Of a stretch of DNA of 40,770 nt, positions 24,468 through 32,247 are shown piece by piece (the stretch's first letter is position 1; every line of letters starts with the position of its first letter). Source of the stretch: an uncultured Oscillospiraceae bacterium. Its GTDB lineage: Bacteria > Bacillota > Clostridia > Oscillospirales > Acutalibacteraceae. A program made the position numbers and the translations under genes. Location: assembly GCA_900547275.1 (NCBI GenBank), contig URGA01000008.1:1-40770 (forward strand), read 5' to 3'. The notes under the pieces are model-generated. The model was not told the DNA's origin, searched no databases, and was given only the letters and a program-made list of their open reading frames with translations.

Positions 24468-25220
24468 TTACTTTTCGTAGAATATAAACACCCTGTCGCC
24501 GAATGTTATCATGTCCTCGTCAAAAATAAGCTGAGGCTGGGTGATATAGCGGCCGTTGAGCTTCGTTCCGTTGTGGGAGTCCAAATCGGAAAGAGCCCAG
24601 CCCTTTGAAGTCATATGAATTCTGGCATGGTGAGCGCTGACAGTCTGGTTGGCAAGCTGAATATCAGCGTCGTCTCCCCTGCCGATAAGAACGTCTTTCT
24701 TTTTAAGGTAAACGGGCTTGTGGCTTTTTACATCAACAAGTACAGCGTATGCAACGCCGCGGGTGTTGCCGGTTCTGGCAGCAGTACGAATTTGGGATTT
24801 AGACACTGAAGATATCGCCTCCGCGCAAAGGAATTTAAGCGGAACACTGCCAATGGTTATTATATCTCCGTCGGCGATGACCGCCTTGCCGTCAACCTGT
24901 TTTCCGTTGACCTGAATACCGTTTTTTGAAAATGTATCTGTAATAACCCAGTCGCTTCTCTTCTTCGCTATAACAGCGTGGAAACGAGAAACCGAATCAA
25001 GGGGCAGCACAACGTCGTTGGCGCGGCTCTTGCCGATAGAAGTCTCCCATCTGTCAATATCTATAACCGCTCCGTTGTTTTGGTCTACAAGCTGAGCCAT
25101 TTTGTGCAAACGCGGTCGGTTGCGGAACAGCGACACCACCGAAACAAGAAGAATAACGGCGGCAAGCACCGGTAGAACATAACGCAGAATACCGGTAAAA
25201 ATCTCGATTACACTGTCCAT
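24468..25220 (-). CDS. Membrane-anchored protein with two FHA domains
   Basis: This 250-residue protein has an N-terminal TM (about 8-30). FHA domain 1 is at about 60-135 (SRFHAVI, SKNGIQVNG) and FHA domain 2 at about 170-245 (IGRGDDADIQL, SAHHARI, DLDSHNGTKLNGR). FHA domains bind phosphothreonine. Both have the core Ser/His and Asn-Gly residues, so both should bind. It opens the operon and precedes SEDS and PBP genes. In actinobacteria comparable FHA proteins link PASTA-kinase signalling to wall synthesis. No Ser/Thr kinase or phosphatase gene is in this window. Confidence 0.9.
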   Translation of the reverse strand: MDSVIEIFTGILRYVLPVLAAVILLVSVVSLFRNRPRLHKMAQLVDQNNGAVIDIDRWETSIGKSRANDVVLPLDSVSRFHAVIAKKRSDWVITDTFSKNGIQVNGKQVDGKAVIADGDIITIGSVPLKFLCAEAISSVSKSQIRTAARTGNTRGVAYAVLVDVKSHKPVYLKKKDVLIGRGDDADIQLANQTVSAHHARIHMTSKGWALSDLDSHNGTKLNGRYITQPQLIFDEDMITFGDRVFIFYEK

Positions 25221-25264
25221 AACAAGCCTTCTTTCTCATTTTAATTATTTCTTTTATTATTTAC

Positions 25265-25293
25265 AGGATACTTATTAAAGCAAAAAAAGTCAA
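25265..25293 (-). promoter_or_regulatory. Promoter of the FHA-rodA-pbp block
   Basis: On the minus strand, -35 TTGACT (25293-25288), 17-base spacer, -10 TATCCT (25270-25265). It is divergent from the galM promoter, with only 6 bases between the two -35 elements. Confidence 0.5.
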
Positions 25294-25299
25294 GAAGTA

Positions 25300-25360
25300 T
25301 TGAAATTGTTTACACTTTCATTTATACTGAAATCAAAGACTTCAGCCGCAAAAGCGGCTG
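25300..25360 (+). promoter_or_regulatory. Promoter of the aldose epimerase gene with leader hairpin
   Basis: -35 TTGAAA (25300-25305), 17-base spacer, -10 TATACT (25323-25328). In the short leader, CAGCCGC-AAAA-GCGGCTG (25343-25360) is a perfect 7-bp hairpin ending just before the GGAGG site at 25365-25369. It may influence mRNA stability or translation. Confidence 0.6.
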
Positions 25361-25377
25361 TTTCGGAGGTAATTTTT

Positions 25378-26430
25378 ATGGTAGAAAAATCACTGTTCGG
25401 CTCGCTCCCTGACGGACGCGGGGTTGACCTTTACACAATCACAAACAAAAGCGGCGCTTCAGTCACTCTCCAGACTTTAGGCGGCGGCATCGTAAAACTT
25501 ATGATGCCCGACAAAAACGGAAAACTGGGCGACGTTGTGCTTGGTTTTGACGACCCGTCGTGCTATCTTGACCCGGATCTGGGTTTCCAGGGTCTTCTGG
25601 TAGGCCGCTGGGCAAACAGAATCAGAGGTGCTCAGTTCACCCTTGACGGCGAGACTTACAACACGCCTGTCAATCAGGGCAAGTGGACACTCCACGGCGG
25701 CGGAAGAATGAGCTTTAATCTTTGGAATGTAAAAGAGACAACAGACAACTCCGTTACATTTTCTTTCTTTTCTCCCGATATGGAGGACGGCTTCCCAGGC
25801 AACTTTACAATGGACGTTACCTACACTCTTACAGATGAAAACACCCTTCGCCTTGAATACTGCGTAACTTCTGACAAAAAGACTGTTGCCAACCCCACCA
25901 ACCACGTTTATTTCAATCTTTCCTGCAACAATTCAAAAACGGTTGAGGAACATTATCTCACAGTCCACGCAGATAAATTCACCGAAACCGACAGCGACCA
26001 GCTTCCCACAGGAGAACTGGGGGATGTAAAGGGCACGATGATGGACTTCACCCAACCCCACAAGATAGGCGAAAGAATTGACGAACCCTTCCGCGCTGTC
26101 CTTGACGGAATTGGCTACGACAACAACTACTGCCTTAACAAAAAGCCCCGTGATTTTACAGAGGCGGCAGTGCTTTTTGATGAAGAAAGCGGAAGAAAGC
26201 TCTCCGTCTGGAGCGATCTGCCGGGAATTCAGATTTACTGCGGCGGCTGGCTCAGCAAAGACAATACCTGCGGCAAGGGCGACAGCCTTGTAACATTCCG
26301 CAGAGGTGTTGCACTGGAAACACAGTTTTATCCCGACAGCCTTAACTGTAAAAACTTCCCCATGGATTATGTTGAACCGGGAGTTGAGTTCAAAACCGTT
26401 ACGGAATTCCGCTTCTCTGTTGAGAAGTAA
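25378..26430 (+). CDS. galM: Aldose 1-epimerase
   Basis: This 350-residue mutarotase interconverts alpha and beta anomers of hexoses such as galactose and glucose. The family motifs are in order: GGGIVKLMMPDKNG, GRWANRI, a TLHGG His, NPTNHVYFNLS (catalytic His) and GVALETQFYPDS (catalytic Glu). The ATG at 25378 has a strong GGAGG 8 bases upstream. The frame is open 26 codons further but that part holds the promoter. It has no signal peptide and a normal length. It is transcribed alone, with no sugar operon beside it. Confidence 0.95.
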   Translation: MVEKSLFGSLPDGRGVDLYTITNKSGASVTLQTLGGGIVKLMMPDKNGKLGDVVLGFDDPSCYLDPDLGFQGLLVGRWANRIRGAQFTLDGETYNTPVNQGKWTLHGGGRMSFNLWNVKETTDNSVTFSFFSPDMEDGFPGNFTMDVTYTLTDENTLRLEYCVTSDKKTVANPTNHVYFNLSCNNSKTVEEHYLTVHADKFTETDSDQLPTGELGDVKGTMMDFTQPHKIGERIDEPFRAVLDGIGYDNNYCLNKKPRDFTEAAVLFDEESGRKLSVWSDLPGIQIYCGGWLSKDNTCGKGDSLVTFRRGVALETQFYPDSLNCKNFPMDYVEPGVEFKTVTEFRFSVEK

Positions 26431-26454
26431 AACTCAGTTTAATACAGAAAAAAT

Positions 26455-26486
26455 AATCGGTCCGAATTATTCGGGCCGATTTTATT
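26455..26486. terminator. Bidirectional terminator after galM
   Basis: AATCGGTCCGAA-TTA-TTCGGGCCGATT, with one wobble pair, followed by TTTATTT on the plus strand and by AT-rich sequence on the minus side. It lies between converging genes. Confidence 0.8.
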
Positions 26487-26494
26487 TATGTAAT

Positions 26495-27133
26495 TTACTT
26501 TGCGGGTCTTGAATTAGCGTAAATTTCGCTCATCTTCTGGTCGTCATAATGTTGGTCTAAAAATTCCTCGTATTTGTTTGAAGGAGCCTGACCCGTCTGC
26601 CTTTCGTTCATCCGAAAAGCCGCGGTTGCGGAAAGCGCGCAGTCTGTAACAAAAAACGCAAGAAACGCCCAGATTACCGCCTTTTCAAAGGGCAGATGCA
26701 CAGCTGTAAATATTTTATTCATCAGCGGTATCACGACTTTCACCCAGAACACGCCGAGCACACCCCAAAAAATAGAATACAAAAGGCACACCCTGCCGTT
26801 GATATTAAGCGGAACGTTGCTGTAATCCCACGCCACAGTGCCGAAAAGTATCTCCTGCCCCAGCGAACAAATATACTCAGTCACTGTTCCGGTAACAAAA
26901 GCCACTAAAAAGATTTTCCACCATGATGACTGCTGAAGTTTAAGCAAAACTAACGTAAGCAGTACAGCGCCCATGCCGTAGGCGACGCTGAGATGACCGA
27001 GAACCAGCGACTTTCTGCTCTCGATATATCCGTGGCGGATAAGGCACCATATCGTTTCAACAATATATCCGCCGTAACAACCGGCGATAAAAATCCAGAC
27101 ATACTGAAAGAAATTAAATTTAATCTTCTGCAC
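26495..27133 (-). CDS. Putative ABC-transporter permease-like (CmpB family) membrane protein
   Basis: This is a 212-residue protein with about 5 TM segments. The start FFQYVWIFIAGCYGGYIVETIWCLIRHGYIESR and the later GTVTEYICS and GTVAWDYSN segments match my memory of the Clostridia family PF06541 (putative ABC transporter type IV, CmpB). The function is unknown. The start is GTG at 27133 with AGAGGT 6 bases upstream. It is transcribed alone and converges on galM. The upstream stretch has two short palindromes that may be operators. Confidence 0.75.
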   Translation of the reverse strand: MQKIKFNFFQYVWIFIAGCYGGYIVETIWCLIRHGYIESRKSLVLGHLSVAYGMGAVLLTLVLLKLQQSSWWKIFLVAFVTGTVTEYICSLGQEILFGTVAWDYSNVPLNINGRVCLLYSIFWGVLGVFWVKVVIPLMNKIFTAVHLPFEKAVIWAFLAFFVTDCALSATAAFRMNERQTGQAPSNKYEEFLDQHYDDQKMSEIYANSRPAK

Positions 27134-27175
27134 AAAAAAGACCTCTTTTCATAATTCTTTAATTTTGCCAGAACA

Positions 27176-27215
27176 AGACAAATGTCTAATTTCTATAATA
27201 ATCAGACAATTGTCG
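27176..27215. promoter_or_regulatory. Two palindromes upstream of the CmpB-like gene
   Basis: AGACAAATGTCT (27176-27187) and AGACAATTGTCG (27204-27215, with the perfect core GACAATTGTC) share the halves AGACA/TGTC. Their centres are 28 bases apart, in the 5' region of the CmpB-like gene. They may be tandem operator sites. The remainder of this gene-free stretch (27134-27357) is AT-rich, with no other signal I can support. Confidence 0.4.
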
Positions 27216-27349
27216 CATTTCCACAAAAAACCGTCGGATTTAATAAATATTTAATTGTTGGTATGCTTAAAACGACATTTTTTTGTTTTTCTGTCTCGGT
27301 AATTAAAAACCAATACCGTGACTTGTCTGAACTTAATTTTATAAATCAA

Positions 27350-27383
27350 AAGAAAAAAGCCGCCTCGGATAACCGAAGCGGCT
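27350..27383 (-). terminator. gapA terminator
   Basis: AGCCGCCTCGG-ATAA-CCGAAGCGGCT (one mismatch), followed on the minus strand by TTTTTCTTTTG. It lies directly after the gapA stop. Confidence 0.85.
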
Positions 27384-27407
27384 CTGGAAAACTTAATAAA
27401 GTTTTAA

Positions 27408-28421
27408 TTAGCCAAGCTCTGAGAAGTACTTGATTGTACGAACCATCTGGCTTGTGTATGAGTTCTCGTTGTCATACCAAGAAACAACCTGAACTTCATA
27501 AGTGTCATCGCTGATGGGAAGAACCATTGTCTGAGTAGCGTCAAACAGTGAGCCGTAACGCATACCAACGATATCTGAAGAAACGATTTCGTCAGTGTTG
27601 TAGCCGAAAGACTCGTTTGCAGCAGCCTTCATAGCAGCGTTGATACCTTCCTTAGTGATGTCCTTGCCCTTAACAACAGCTGTAAGAATAGTTGTTGAAC
27701 CTGTGGGAGTAGGAACACGCTGAGCAGAGCCGATAAGCTTGCCGTTGAGTTCAGGAATAACAAGACCGATTGCCTTTGCAGCGCCTGTTGAGTTAGGAAC
27801 GATGTTAACTGCAGCAGCACGAGAACGGCGAAGGTCGCCCTTTCTCTGAGGACCGTCAAGAGTCATCTGGTCGCCTGTGTAAGCGTGGATTGTGCACATG
27901 ATACCGCTCTGGATCTCAGCATAGTCGTTAAGAGCCTTTGCCATAGGAGCGAGGCAGTTTGTTGTGCAGGAAGCAGCTGAAATAACAGTATCTTCAGGCT
28001 TCAGTGTTTCATGGTTAACATTGTAAACGATTGTGGGAAGGTCGTTGCCTGCAGGAGCAGAGATAACAACTTTGCGGGCACCCGCTTTAATATGAGCAGA
28101 AGCCTTTTCCTTAGAAGTATAGAAACCTGTGCACTCGAGAACAACGTCTACACCGAGTTCACCCCAAGGCAGCTCAGAAGCGTCAGCCTTAGCGTAGATT
28201 TCGATTTCTTTGCCGTCAACAACGATTGAAGTCTCTTTAGCTTCAACTGTGTCAGCAAGAGCGTATTTGCCCTGTGAAGAGTCATACTTCAGAAGATGAG
28301 CAAGCATTTTGGGGCTTGTAAGGTCGTTGATAGCAACAACTTCATAGCCTTCGGCGCCGAACATCTGACGGAAAGCCAGACGGCCGATACGACCGAATCC
28401 GTTAATAGCAACTTTTACCAT
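27408..28421 (-). CDS. gapA: Glyceraldehyde-3-phosphate dehydrogenase, type I
   Basis: This 337-residue glycolytic enzyme converts glyceraldehyde-3-phosphate to 1,3-bisphosphoglycerate with NAD+. The NAD-binding start INGFGRIGRLAFRQ, active-site SAASCTTNCLAP with its catalytic Cys, and NIVPNSTGAAKA are all present. The length is normal. It is transcribed alone from a promoter with an overlapping dyad and ends at a clear terminator. Its neighbours are not the usual pgk-tpi genes. Confidence 0.98.
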   Translation of the reverse strand: MVKVAINGFGRIGRLAFRQMFGAEGYEVVAINDLTSPKMLAHLLKYDSSQGKYALADTVEAKETSIVVDGKEIEIYAKADASELPWGELGVDVVLECTGFYTSKEKASAHIKAGARKVVISAPAGNDLPTIVYNVNHETLKPEDTVISAASCTTNCLAPMAKALNDYAEIQSGIMCTIHAYTGDQMTLDGPQRKGDLRRSRAAAVNIVPNSTGAAKAIGLVIPELNGKLIGSAQRVPTPTGSTTILTAVVKGKDITKEGINAAMKAAANESFGYNTDEIVSSDIVGMRYGSLFDATQTMVLPISDDTYEVQVVSWYDNENSYTSQMVRTIKYFSELG

Positions 28422-28461
28422 TGGAAAAACCTCCGTAAAAATATAAATTTGCTTTTTATTG

Positions 28462-28497
28462 CAGTATTATTCTATACTGTTTGTCCTAAATAATCAA
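28462..28497 (-). promoter_or_regulatory. gapA promoter with dyad over the -10
   Basis: On the minus strand, -35 TTGATT (28497-28492), 17-base spacer, -10 TAGAAT (28474-28469). The inverted repeat CAGTAT-N6-ATACTG (28462-28479) spans the -10, a position typical of a repressor operator. Confidence 0.65.
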
Positions 28498-28550
28498 GCA
28501 GTTTTTGCCATTTTATTTGCGTTTCGTAAAATCTGACCAAAAAATATGTC

Positions 28551-28578
28551 TTGACAACACGAAAACTTGTGTTATAAT
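28551..28578 (+). promoter_or_regulatory. tRNA-Val promoter
   Basis: Perfect -35 TTGACA (28551-28556), 16-base spacer, perfect -10 TATAAT (28573-28578), 12 bases before the mature tRNA 5' end. It is the strongest consensus promoter in the window. A short dyad AACAC/GTGTT lies in the spacer. Confidence 0.9.
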
Positions 28579-28590
28579 AATTCACGCAGA

Positions 28591-28666
28591 GGGAGTTTAG
28601 CTCAGCTGGGAGAGCATCTGCCTTACAAGCAGAGGGTCACAGGTTCGAGCCCTGTAACTCCCACCA
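28591..28666 (+). tRNA. tRNA-Val (anticodon TAC)
   Basis: The 76-nt gene folds as a standard cloverleaf. The acceptor stem is GGGAGTT/AACTCCC, the D arm is GCTC...GAGC, and the anticodon stem TCTGC/GCAGA has the loop CTTACAA. The T arm is ACAGG-TTCGAGC-CCTGT. The 3' CCA is encoded. The anticodon TAC reads Val codons GTA/GTG. A consensus promoter and a terminator flank it, so it is a single-gene transcript. Confidence 0.97.
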
Positions 28667-28669
28667 ACG

Positions 28670-28705
28670 GAGGAAGTACCGAAAGGCGCTTCCTCTTTTA
28701 ATTTT
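28670..28705 (+). terminator. tRNA-Val terminator
   Basis: GAGGAAG (28670-28676) and CTTCCTC (28689-28695) form a 7-bp stem followed by TTTTAATTTTT. Confidence 0.85.
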
Positions 28706-28750
28706 TCCCCGAAAATCAGGAAAATATTACCCTTTTGGCAAGGTGAAAAT

Positions 28751-29299
28751 ATGCTGTACACAATAAATACTTATTCAGGAAAACAGTTTGACCCGTATTT
28801 CGCCGAAAAATCGGATATTTGCATTGAGGATATTGCCCACGCCCTGTCGCTGATGACCAGGGCAAACGGTCATTTTTCCGATTTTTATTCCGTCGCCCAG
28901 CACTCTGTGGCATGCTGTCTTGAAGCAAAGGCAAGAAATACGTCGCCGAAGACTGCGCTTTTCTGCCTGCTCCACGACTCTGCGGAGGCTTATATGAGCG
29001 ACGTCACCCGCCCCGTTAAAGCCAGAATGCCTGAGTTTAAAGCCGCCGAAGAAAAACTGCTCAGTCTTATTTTTGACGTTCTGGCAGGTTCTCAGCCTAA
29101 CCATGAGCAGAAAAAAATCGTAAAACAGATTGACGACGCTATGCTTCACGCGGAATTTCATCATTTCATGAATATAGATTTTGATGATAACACTGAAAAA
29201 TTAGTGCACAATCCTGATTTTTCAACTGTGCCGTTTAAAACGGCTGAAAATGAATTTTTGTCTTTATACAAAGAATTATCGGCTAAGACCGCCGAATAA
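28751..29299 (+). CDS. HD-domain phosphohydrolase (YfbR-like)
   Basis: This is a 182-residue HD-superfamily metal-dependent hydrolase. The metal ligands are a His in AQHSVACC, the HD pair in CLLHDSAEAYMSDV, and an Asp in KQIDDAML. The arrangement and the DVTRPVK segment resemble the YfbR 5'-deoxynucleotidase group, which removes phosphate from dNMPs. The substrate remains an inference. It lies alone after the tRNA terminator, with AAGGTG as ribosome binding site and a strong terminator after its stop. It is cytoplasmic. Confidence 0.88.
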   Translation: MLYTINTYSGKQFDPYFAEKSDICIEDIAHALSLMTRANGHFSDFYSVAQHSVACCLEAKARNTSPKTALFCLLHDSAEAYMSDVTRPVKARMPEFKAAEEKLLSLIFDVLAGSQPNHEQKKIVKQIDDAMLHAEFHHFMNIDFDDNTEKLVHNPDFSTVPFKTAENEFLSLYKELSAKTAE

Positions 29300-29315
29300 G
29301 CAACATATAAAAATC

Positions 29316-29347
29316 AACGGCTGAAACAAAAGTTTCAGCCGTTTTTT
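29316..29347 (+). terminator. Terminator of the HD gene
   Basis: AACGGCTGAAAC and GTTTCAGCCGTT form a perfect 12-bp stem with a 4-base loop and a run of 6 T (bidirectional by symmetry). Confidence 0.9.
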
Positions 29348-29398
29348 ATGTGTTTATAAAAAATTATTCAAGAACGCAGTATCGGCGCAAGCGCGTCA

Positions 29399-29785
29399 TC
29401 ATTCATTTATCGCGTTAAAAAGATATGTAATTCTTTCGTTGTTGCCTGTAAGGTAAAGATAGCCGAAAAGAGCCTCTACTCCCGTTGCGCAGTGGTATTC
29501 TCCGACAGATGCGCTCTTTGGCTGGTGGCCCGTTTTTGCGTTTCGTCCGCGCTTAAACACCGCCGTTTCCTCCTCGGTAAGAAGCGGTTCTATCTTCTTA
29601 AAAGCCGCCGTCTGCGCCTTTGCGCTGACGTATTTCACGCTCTCCCTGTGCAGGTCGTTAACAGGTCTGTTAGCCTCGCTAACAAGCCTTTCCCGCACAA
29701 GCATTTCGTAAACGCAGTCGCCGATAAAAGCAAGATTAAGCGGGCTTAATTCTTTCGGATTTATACAGGAATTTTCTGAAAACAT
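29399..29785 (-). CDS. mrnC: Mini-ribonuclease III
   Basis: This 128-residue protein is an RNase III catalytic domain without a double-stranded RNA-binding domain, as in Bacillus MrnC, which matures 23S rRNA. The core reads NLAFIGDCVYEMLVRERL with the catalytic Asp, and later GEYHCATGVEALFGYLYL with the catalytic Glu region. It follows obgE with 9 bases between. In many Firmicutes mrnC lies beside cysS, so this position is a local rearrangement. Confidence 0.93.
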   Translation of the reverse strand: MFSENSCINPKELSPLNLAFIGDCVYEMLVRERLVSEANRPVNDLHRESVKYVSAKAQTAAFKKIEPLLTEEETAVFKRGRNAKTGHQPKSASVGEYHCATGVEALFGYLYLTGNNERITYLFNAINE

Positions 29786-29794
29786 ACAATCTCC

Positions 29795-31066
29795 TTACGG
29801 CACATACTCAAACTCAATATCATAAAGGCTTACAATGTCGCCCTCTTTAATTCCGCGCTCACGAAGAGCGTCAAAAATTCCGCTTTTTTCCAGCACCCGC
29901 TGCATATACTGCAAAGCCTCGTAATCCTCAACGTCAATTCCCTTGAGAACTTTCGGGAACCACTTCGCCTCAACAATATAGTAGCCCTCTTCGGGTGAAG
30001 TAATTGTAAAGCTGTTGTCATCCTTAACAAGGCTTTCAACGGGTATCTCCTCCGCCTCATACTCAATAACCGGCGGCAGGTCTTTAAGCCTGTTCCAGAC
30101 AGCGTCCATAAGTTCCTTAGTACCTTCTGAAATCGGCGCGCAGATTGAATGGTACTCATAGCCGAGACCCTCAACGTACGTCTTAAACGCCTCAATATTT
30201 TCAGGCGACGCCATATCCATTTTATTTCCGGCTACTATCTGGGGACGTTTCGCAAGTTCAGGATTGAATTTTTCCAGTTCAGCGTTTATCGTTTTGAAAT
30301 CCTCGATTGGGTCTCTGCCCTCAAATCCGCTTACGTCAACCATGTGGATTAGAAGACGGCAGCGCTCAACATGGCGCAGAAAATCGTGGCCGAGACCAAC
30401 GCCGTCAGAAGCTCCTTCAATAAGTCCCGGAATATCTGCCAGCACAAAGGAATTGCCCTCGCCCATTGAAACAACGCCGAGATTTGGAACAAGAGTTGTA
30501 AAATGGTAGTCGCCTATCTTCGGCTTCGCCTGGCTTACAACGCTTATAAGGCTGGATTTTCCAACGCTGGGATAACCGATAATTCCAACGTCCGCAATGA
30601 GTTTAAGCTCAAGGCTTATCTCCCATTCCTCTCCGGGAACGCCGGGCTTAGCAAAGCGGGGTACCTGGCGCGTGGGGGTAGCGAAATGCATATTTCCCCA
30701 GCCGCCTTTTCCGCCTTTTGCAGCAACGAAACGCTCGGTTGTGCTCATGTCCGCCATAACGGCGCCGCTGTTCGCTTCTCTGATAACCGTTCCTCTGGGA
30801 ACGCGTATTTCAAGATCCTGTCCTTTTTTACCATACTGGCGGGAACCGCGGCCGGGTTCTCCGTTTTGGGCAGAATATTTGCGCTTATATCTGAAATCCG
30901 CAAGGGTAGACAAATTGTCGTCAACAACGAAAATAACGTCGCCGCCCTTGCCGCCGTCGCCGCCGTCGGGACCGCCTGCGGCAACATATTTTTCACGGTG
31001 GAAAGCAACGGCTCCTGCGCCGCCGTCCCCCGCTTTTATTTTAATTTTGGCAATGTCTGCAAACAT
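29795..31066 (-). CDS. obgE: Obg family GTPase
   Basis: This 423-residue protein is involved in 50S assembly and stress/ppGpp control. The N-terminal Obg fold is glycine-rich (DGGAGAVAFHREKYVAAGGP). The G domain (about 160-330) has GYPSVGKSSLI, DIPGLIEGA and NKMD. The C-terminal OCT domain spans about 350-423. In line with the common rplU-rpmA-obg order it follows the L21/L27 genes, but here an SGNH hydrolase gene and a terminator intervene. It has its own weak promoter. Confidence 0.97.
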   Translation of the reverse strand: MFADIAKIKIKAGDGGAGAVAFHREKYVAAGGPDGGDGGKGGDVIFVVDDNLSTLADFRYKRKYSAQNGEPGRGSRQYGKKGQDLEIRVPRGTVIREANSGAVMADMSTTERFVAAKGGKGGWGNMHFATPTRQVPRFAKPGVPGEEWEISLELKLIADVGIIGYPSVGKSSLISVVSQAKPKIGDYHFTTLVPNLGVVSMGEGNSFVLADIPGLIEGASDGVGLGHDFLRHVERCRLLIHMVDVSGFEGRDPIEDFKTINAELEKFNPELAKRPQIVAGNKMDMASPENIEAFKTYVEGLGYEYHSICAPISEGTKELMDAVWNRLKDLPPVIEYEAEEIPVESLVKDDNSFTITSPEEGYYIVEAKWFPKVLKGIDVEDYEALQYMQRVLEKSGIFDALRERGIKEGDIVSLYDIEFEYVP

Positions 31067-31096
31067 GCAATCACTTCCTTATTTATCGGTTTATTT

Positions 31097-31125
31097 ATAG
31101 TAACAGAAAGCGCCGACAAATGCAA
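31097..31125 (-). promoter_or_regulatory. Possible obgE promoter
   Basis: On the minus strand, -35 TTGCAT (31125-31120), 17-base spacer, -10 TACTAT (31102-31097), 31 bases before the obgE ATG. Confidence 0.45.
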
Positions 31126-31147
31126 ATACGCCGTTCTGTATATTTCT

Positions 31148-31789
31148 TTACAGTATTTCCAGCAGACGATCTGTAACTTTTTCAAATCCCTTTGCGTTAA
31201 GATGAAGCCCGTCGTAAGTGAAATCGGGATTAAGGCATCCGTTACCGTCGGAAAGGTCAGCCGTAATGTCAAGAAAAGTTATGCCCTCTTTCTTTGCAAG
31301 GGCTTCAAGAGCAGAGTTTAGCTCTTCTATCTTTTTGTTGCTTCGCTTTAACCAAAACCTGACTTTATTGTTTATGGGATAGACCGCCTCAAGTATCAGT
31401 CTTGCGTTCGGACAGTCCTTTTTTGTCATATCAATTATCTTTTTAACGTTATCGGCAACAAAACTTGCGTCTGCGCCAACAGCCGAATCGTTTGTGCCGA
31501 TAAGCAGAACAATGTTTTTCGGCTTAATGCTAAGCACATTGTCCGCCCAGCGCTCCAGCAGTCTGTCACTGGTGTCGCCGCTTATTCCGCGGTTGTACAC
31601 CGCCATTCCCGTCTTTTCCGTATATTCTTGGAACAGCTCCGTGTGGTTATATATCTCGGTTATAGAGTCGCCTGCAAGAACAGTCTGACCCATGCGGCAG
31701 TACTTTGAATTAAGATAAGTATAATTTTGCCTTTTGTTCATCTTATCGACGCCGTAAGCCGTTCTTTTTCTTACAACTTTCAGATTCAT
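31148..31789 (-). CDS. SGNH/GDSL-family hydrolase
   Basis: This is a 213-residue esterase/lipase fold. Block I is GDSITE (catalytic Ser), block II includes GISGDTSDRLLERW with the oxyanion Gly, block III is LIGTND (Asn), and block V is DGLHLN (catalytic Asp and His). No signal peptide is visible, so it is probably cytoplasmic. Relatives act on acyl esters, acetylated sugars or platelet-activating-factor-like lipids; the substrate here is unknown. I chose the ATG at 31789 with AGGTGG upstream. An in-frame GTG at 31798 sits inside that site. It lies between rpmA (after a terminator) and obgE, with its own promoter. Confidence 0.88.
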   Translation of the reverse strand: MNLKVVRKRTAYGVDKMNKRQNYTYLNSKYCRMGQTVLAGDSITEIYNHTELFQEYTEKTGMAVYNRGISGDTSDRLLERWADNVLSIKPKNIVLLIGTNDSAVGADASFVADNVKKIIDMTKKDCPNARLILEAVYPINNKVRFWLKRSNKKIEELNSALEALAKKEGITFLDITADLSDGNGCLNPDFTYDGLHLNAKGFEKVTDRLLEIL

Positions 31790-31806
31790 ATTTACCACCT
31801 ATAATA

Positions 31807-31835
31807 GTTATAACAGCAAACACGCGCCGCTTCAA
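31807..31835 (-). promoter_or_regulatory. Promoter of the SGNH hydrolase gene
   Basis: On the minus strand, -35 TTGAAG (31835-31830), 17-base spacer, -10 TATAAC (31812-31807). Confidence 0.55.
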
Positions 31836-31891
31836 CAAAAATTATCAAATATTATTCCGTTATATTATTTGCACCCGAACTGAAAAACGGC

Positions 31892-31928
31892 AAAAAAAAT
31901 ATTAAGGCGGCTGAAAACCAGCCGCCTT
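31892..31928 (-). terminator. Terminator of the rplU-prp-rpmA operon
   Basis: AAGGCGGCTG and CAGCCGCCTT form a perfect 10-bp stem with a 5-base loop. On the minus strand AATATTTTTTTT follows. Confidence 0.85.
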
Positions 31929-31945
31929 ATGTTAGCAATATCAGA

Positions 31946-32230
31946 TTACTGCTCTACGGGATAAACAGAAACTTTCTTTCTGTCCTTGCCCATTCTTTCA
32001 TATTTCACTGTTCCGTCAATCAGAGCGTAAAGAGTATCGTCTGAGCCGATACCAACGTTGTTGCCGGGGTGAATATGTGTGCCTCTCTGGCGGTAAAGGA
32101 TGTTGCCTGCAAGAACGAACTGACCGTCCGCTCTCTTAGCACCGAGACGCTTTGACTCGCTGTCACGGCCGTTCTTTGTAGAACCCATACCTTTTTTATG
32201 CGCAAAAAGCTGAATATCTAACTTGAGCAT
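31946..32230 (-). CDS. rpmA: 50S ribosomal protein L27 (with cleavable N-terminal extension)
   Basis: This 94-residue protein begins with MLKLDIQLFAHKKG, the Firmicutes-type extension removed by the protease Prp after the Phe-type residue. The mature protein would start at AHKKG, placing its N-terminus near the peptidyl-transferase centre. The body has GSTKNGRDSESKRLGAKR and GNILYRQRGTHIHPGNNVG. The gene for Prp lies directly upstream. The ribosome binding site is GGAGG. Confidence 0.98.
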   Translation of the reverse strand: MLKLDIQLFAHKKGMGSTKNGRDSESKRLGAKRADGQFVLAGNILYRQRGTHIHPGNNVGIGSDDTLYALIDGTVKYERMGKDRKKVSVYPVEQ

Positions 32231-32247
32231 TTGTTACACCTCCGAAG

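Noticed and set aside
27182..27433. Short plus-strand frame in the gapA-CmpB gap
   Set aside because: It runs through the gapA terminator and into gapA, lacks a ribosome binding site and has no recognisable content.
30503..31321. Long open frame on the plus strand opposite obgE
   Set aside because: It is a codon-position shadow of obgE: the opposite frame has clear Obg motifs, while this frame has no recognisable domain and no ribosome binding site.
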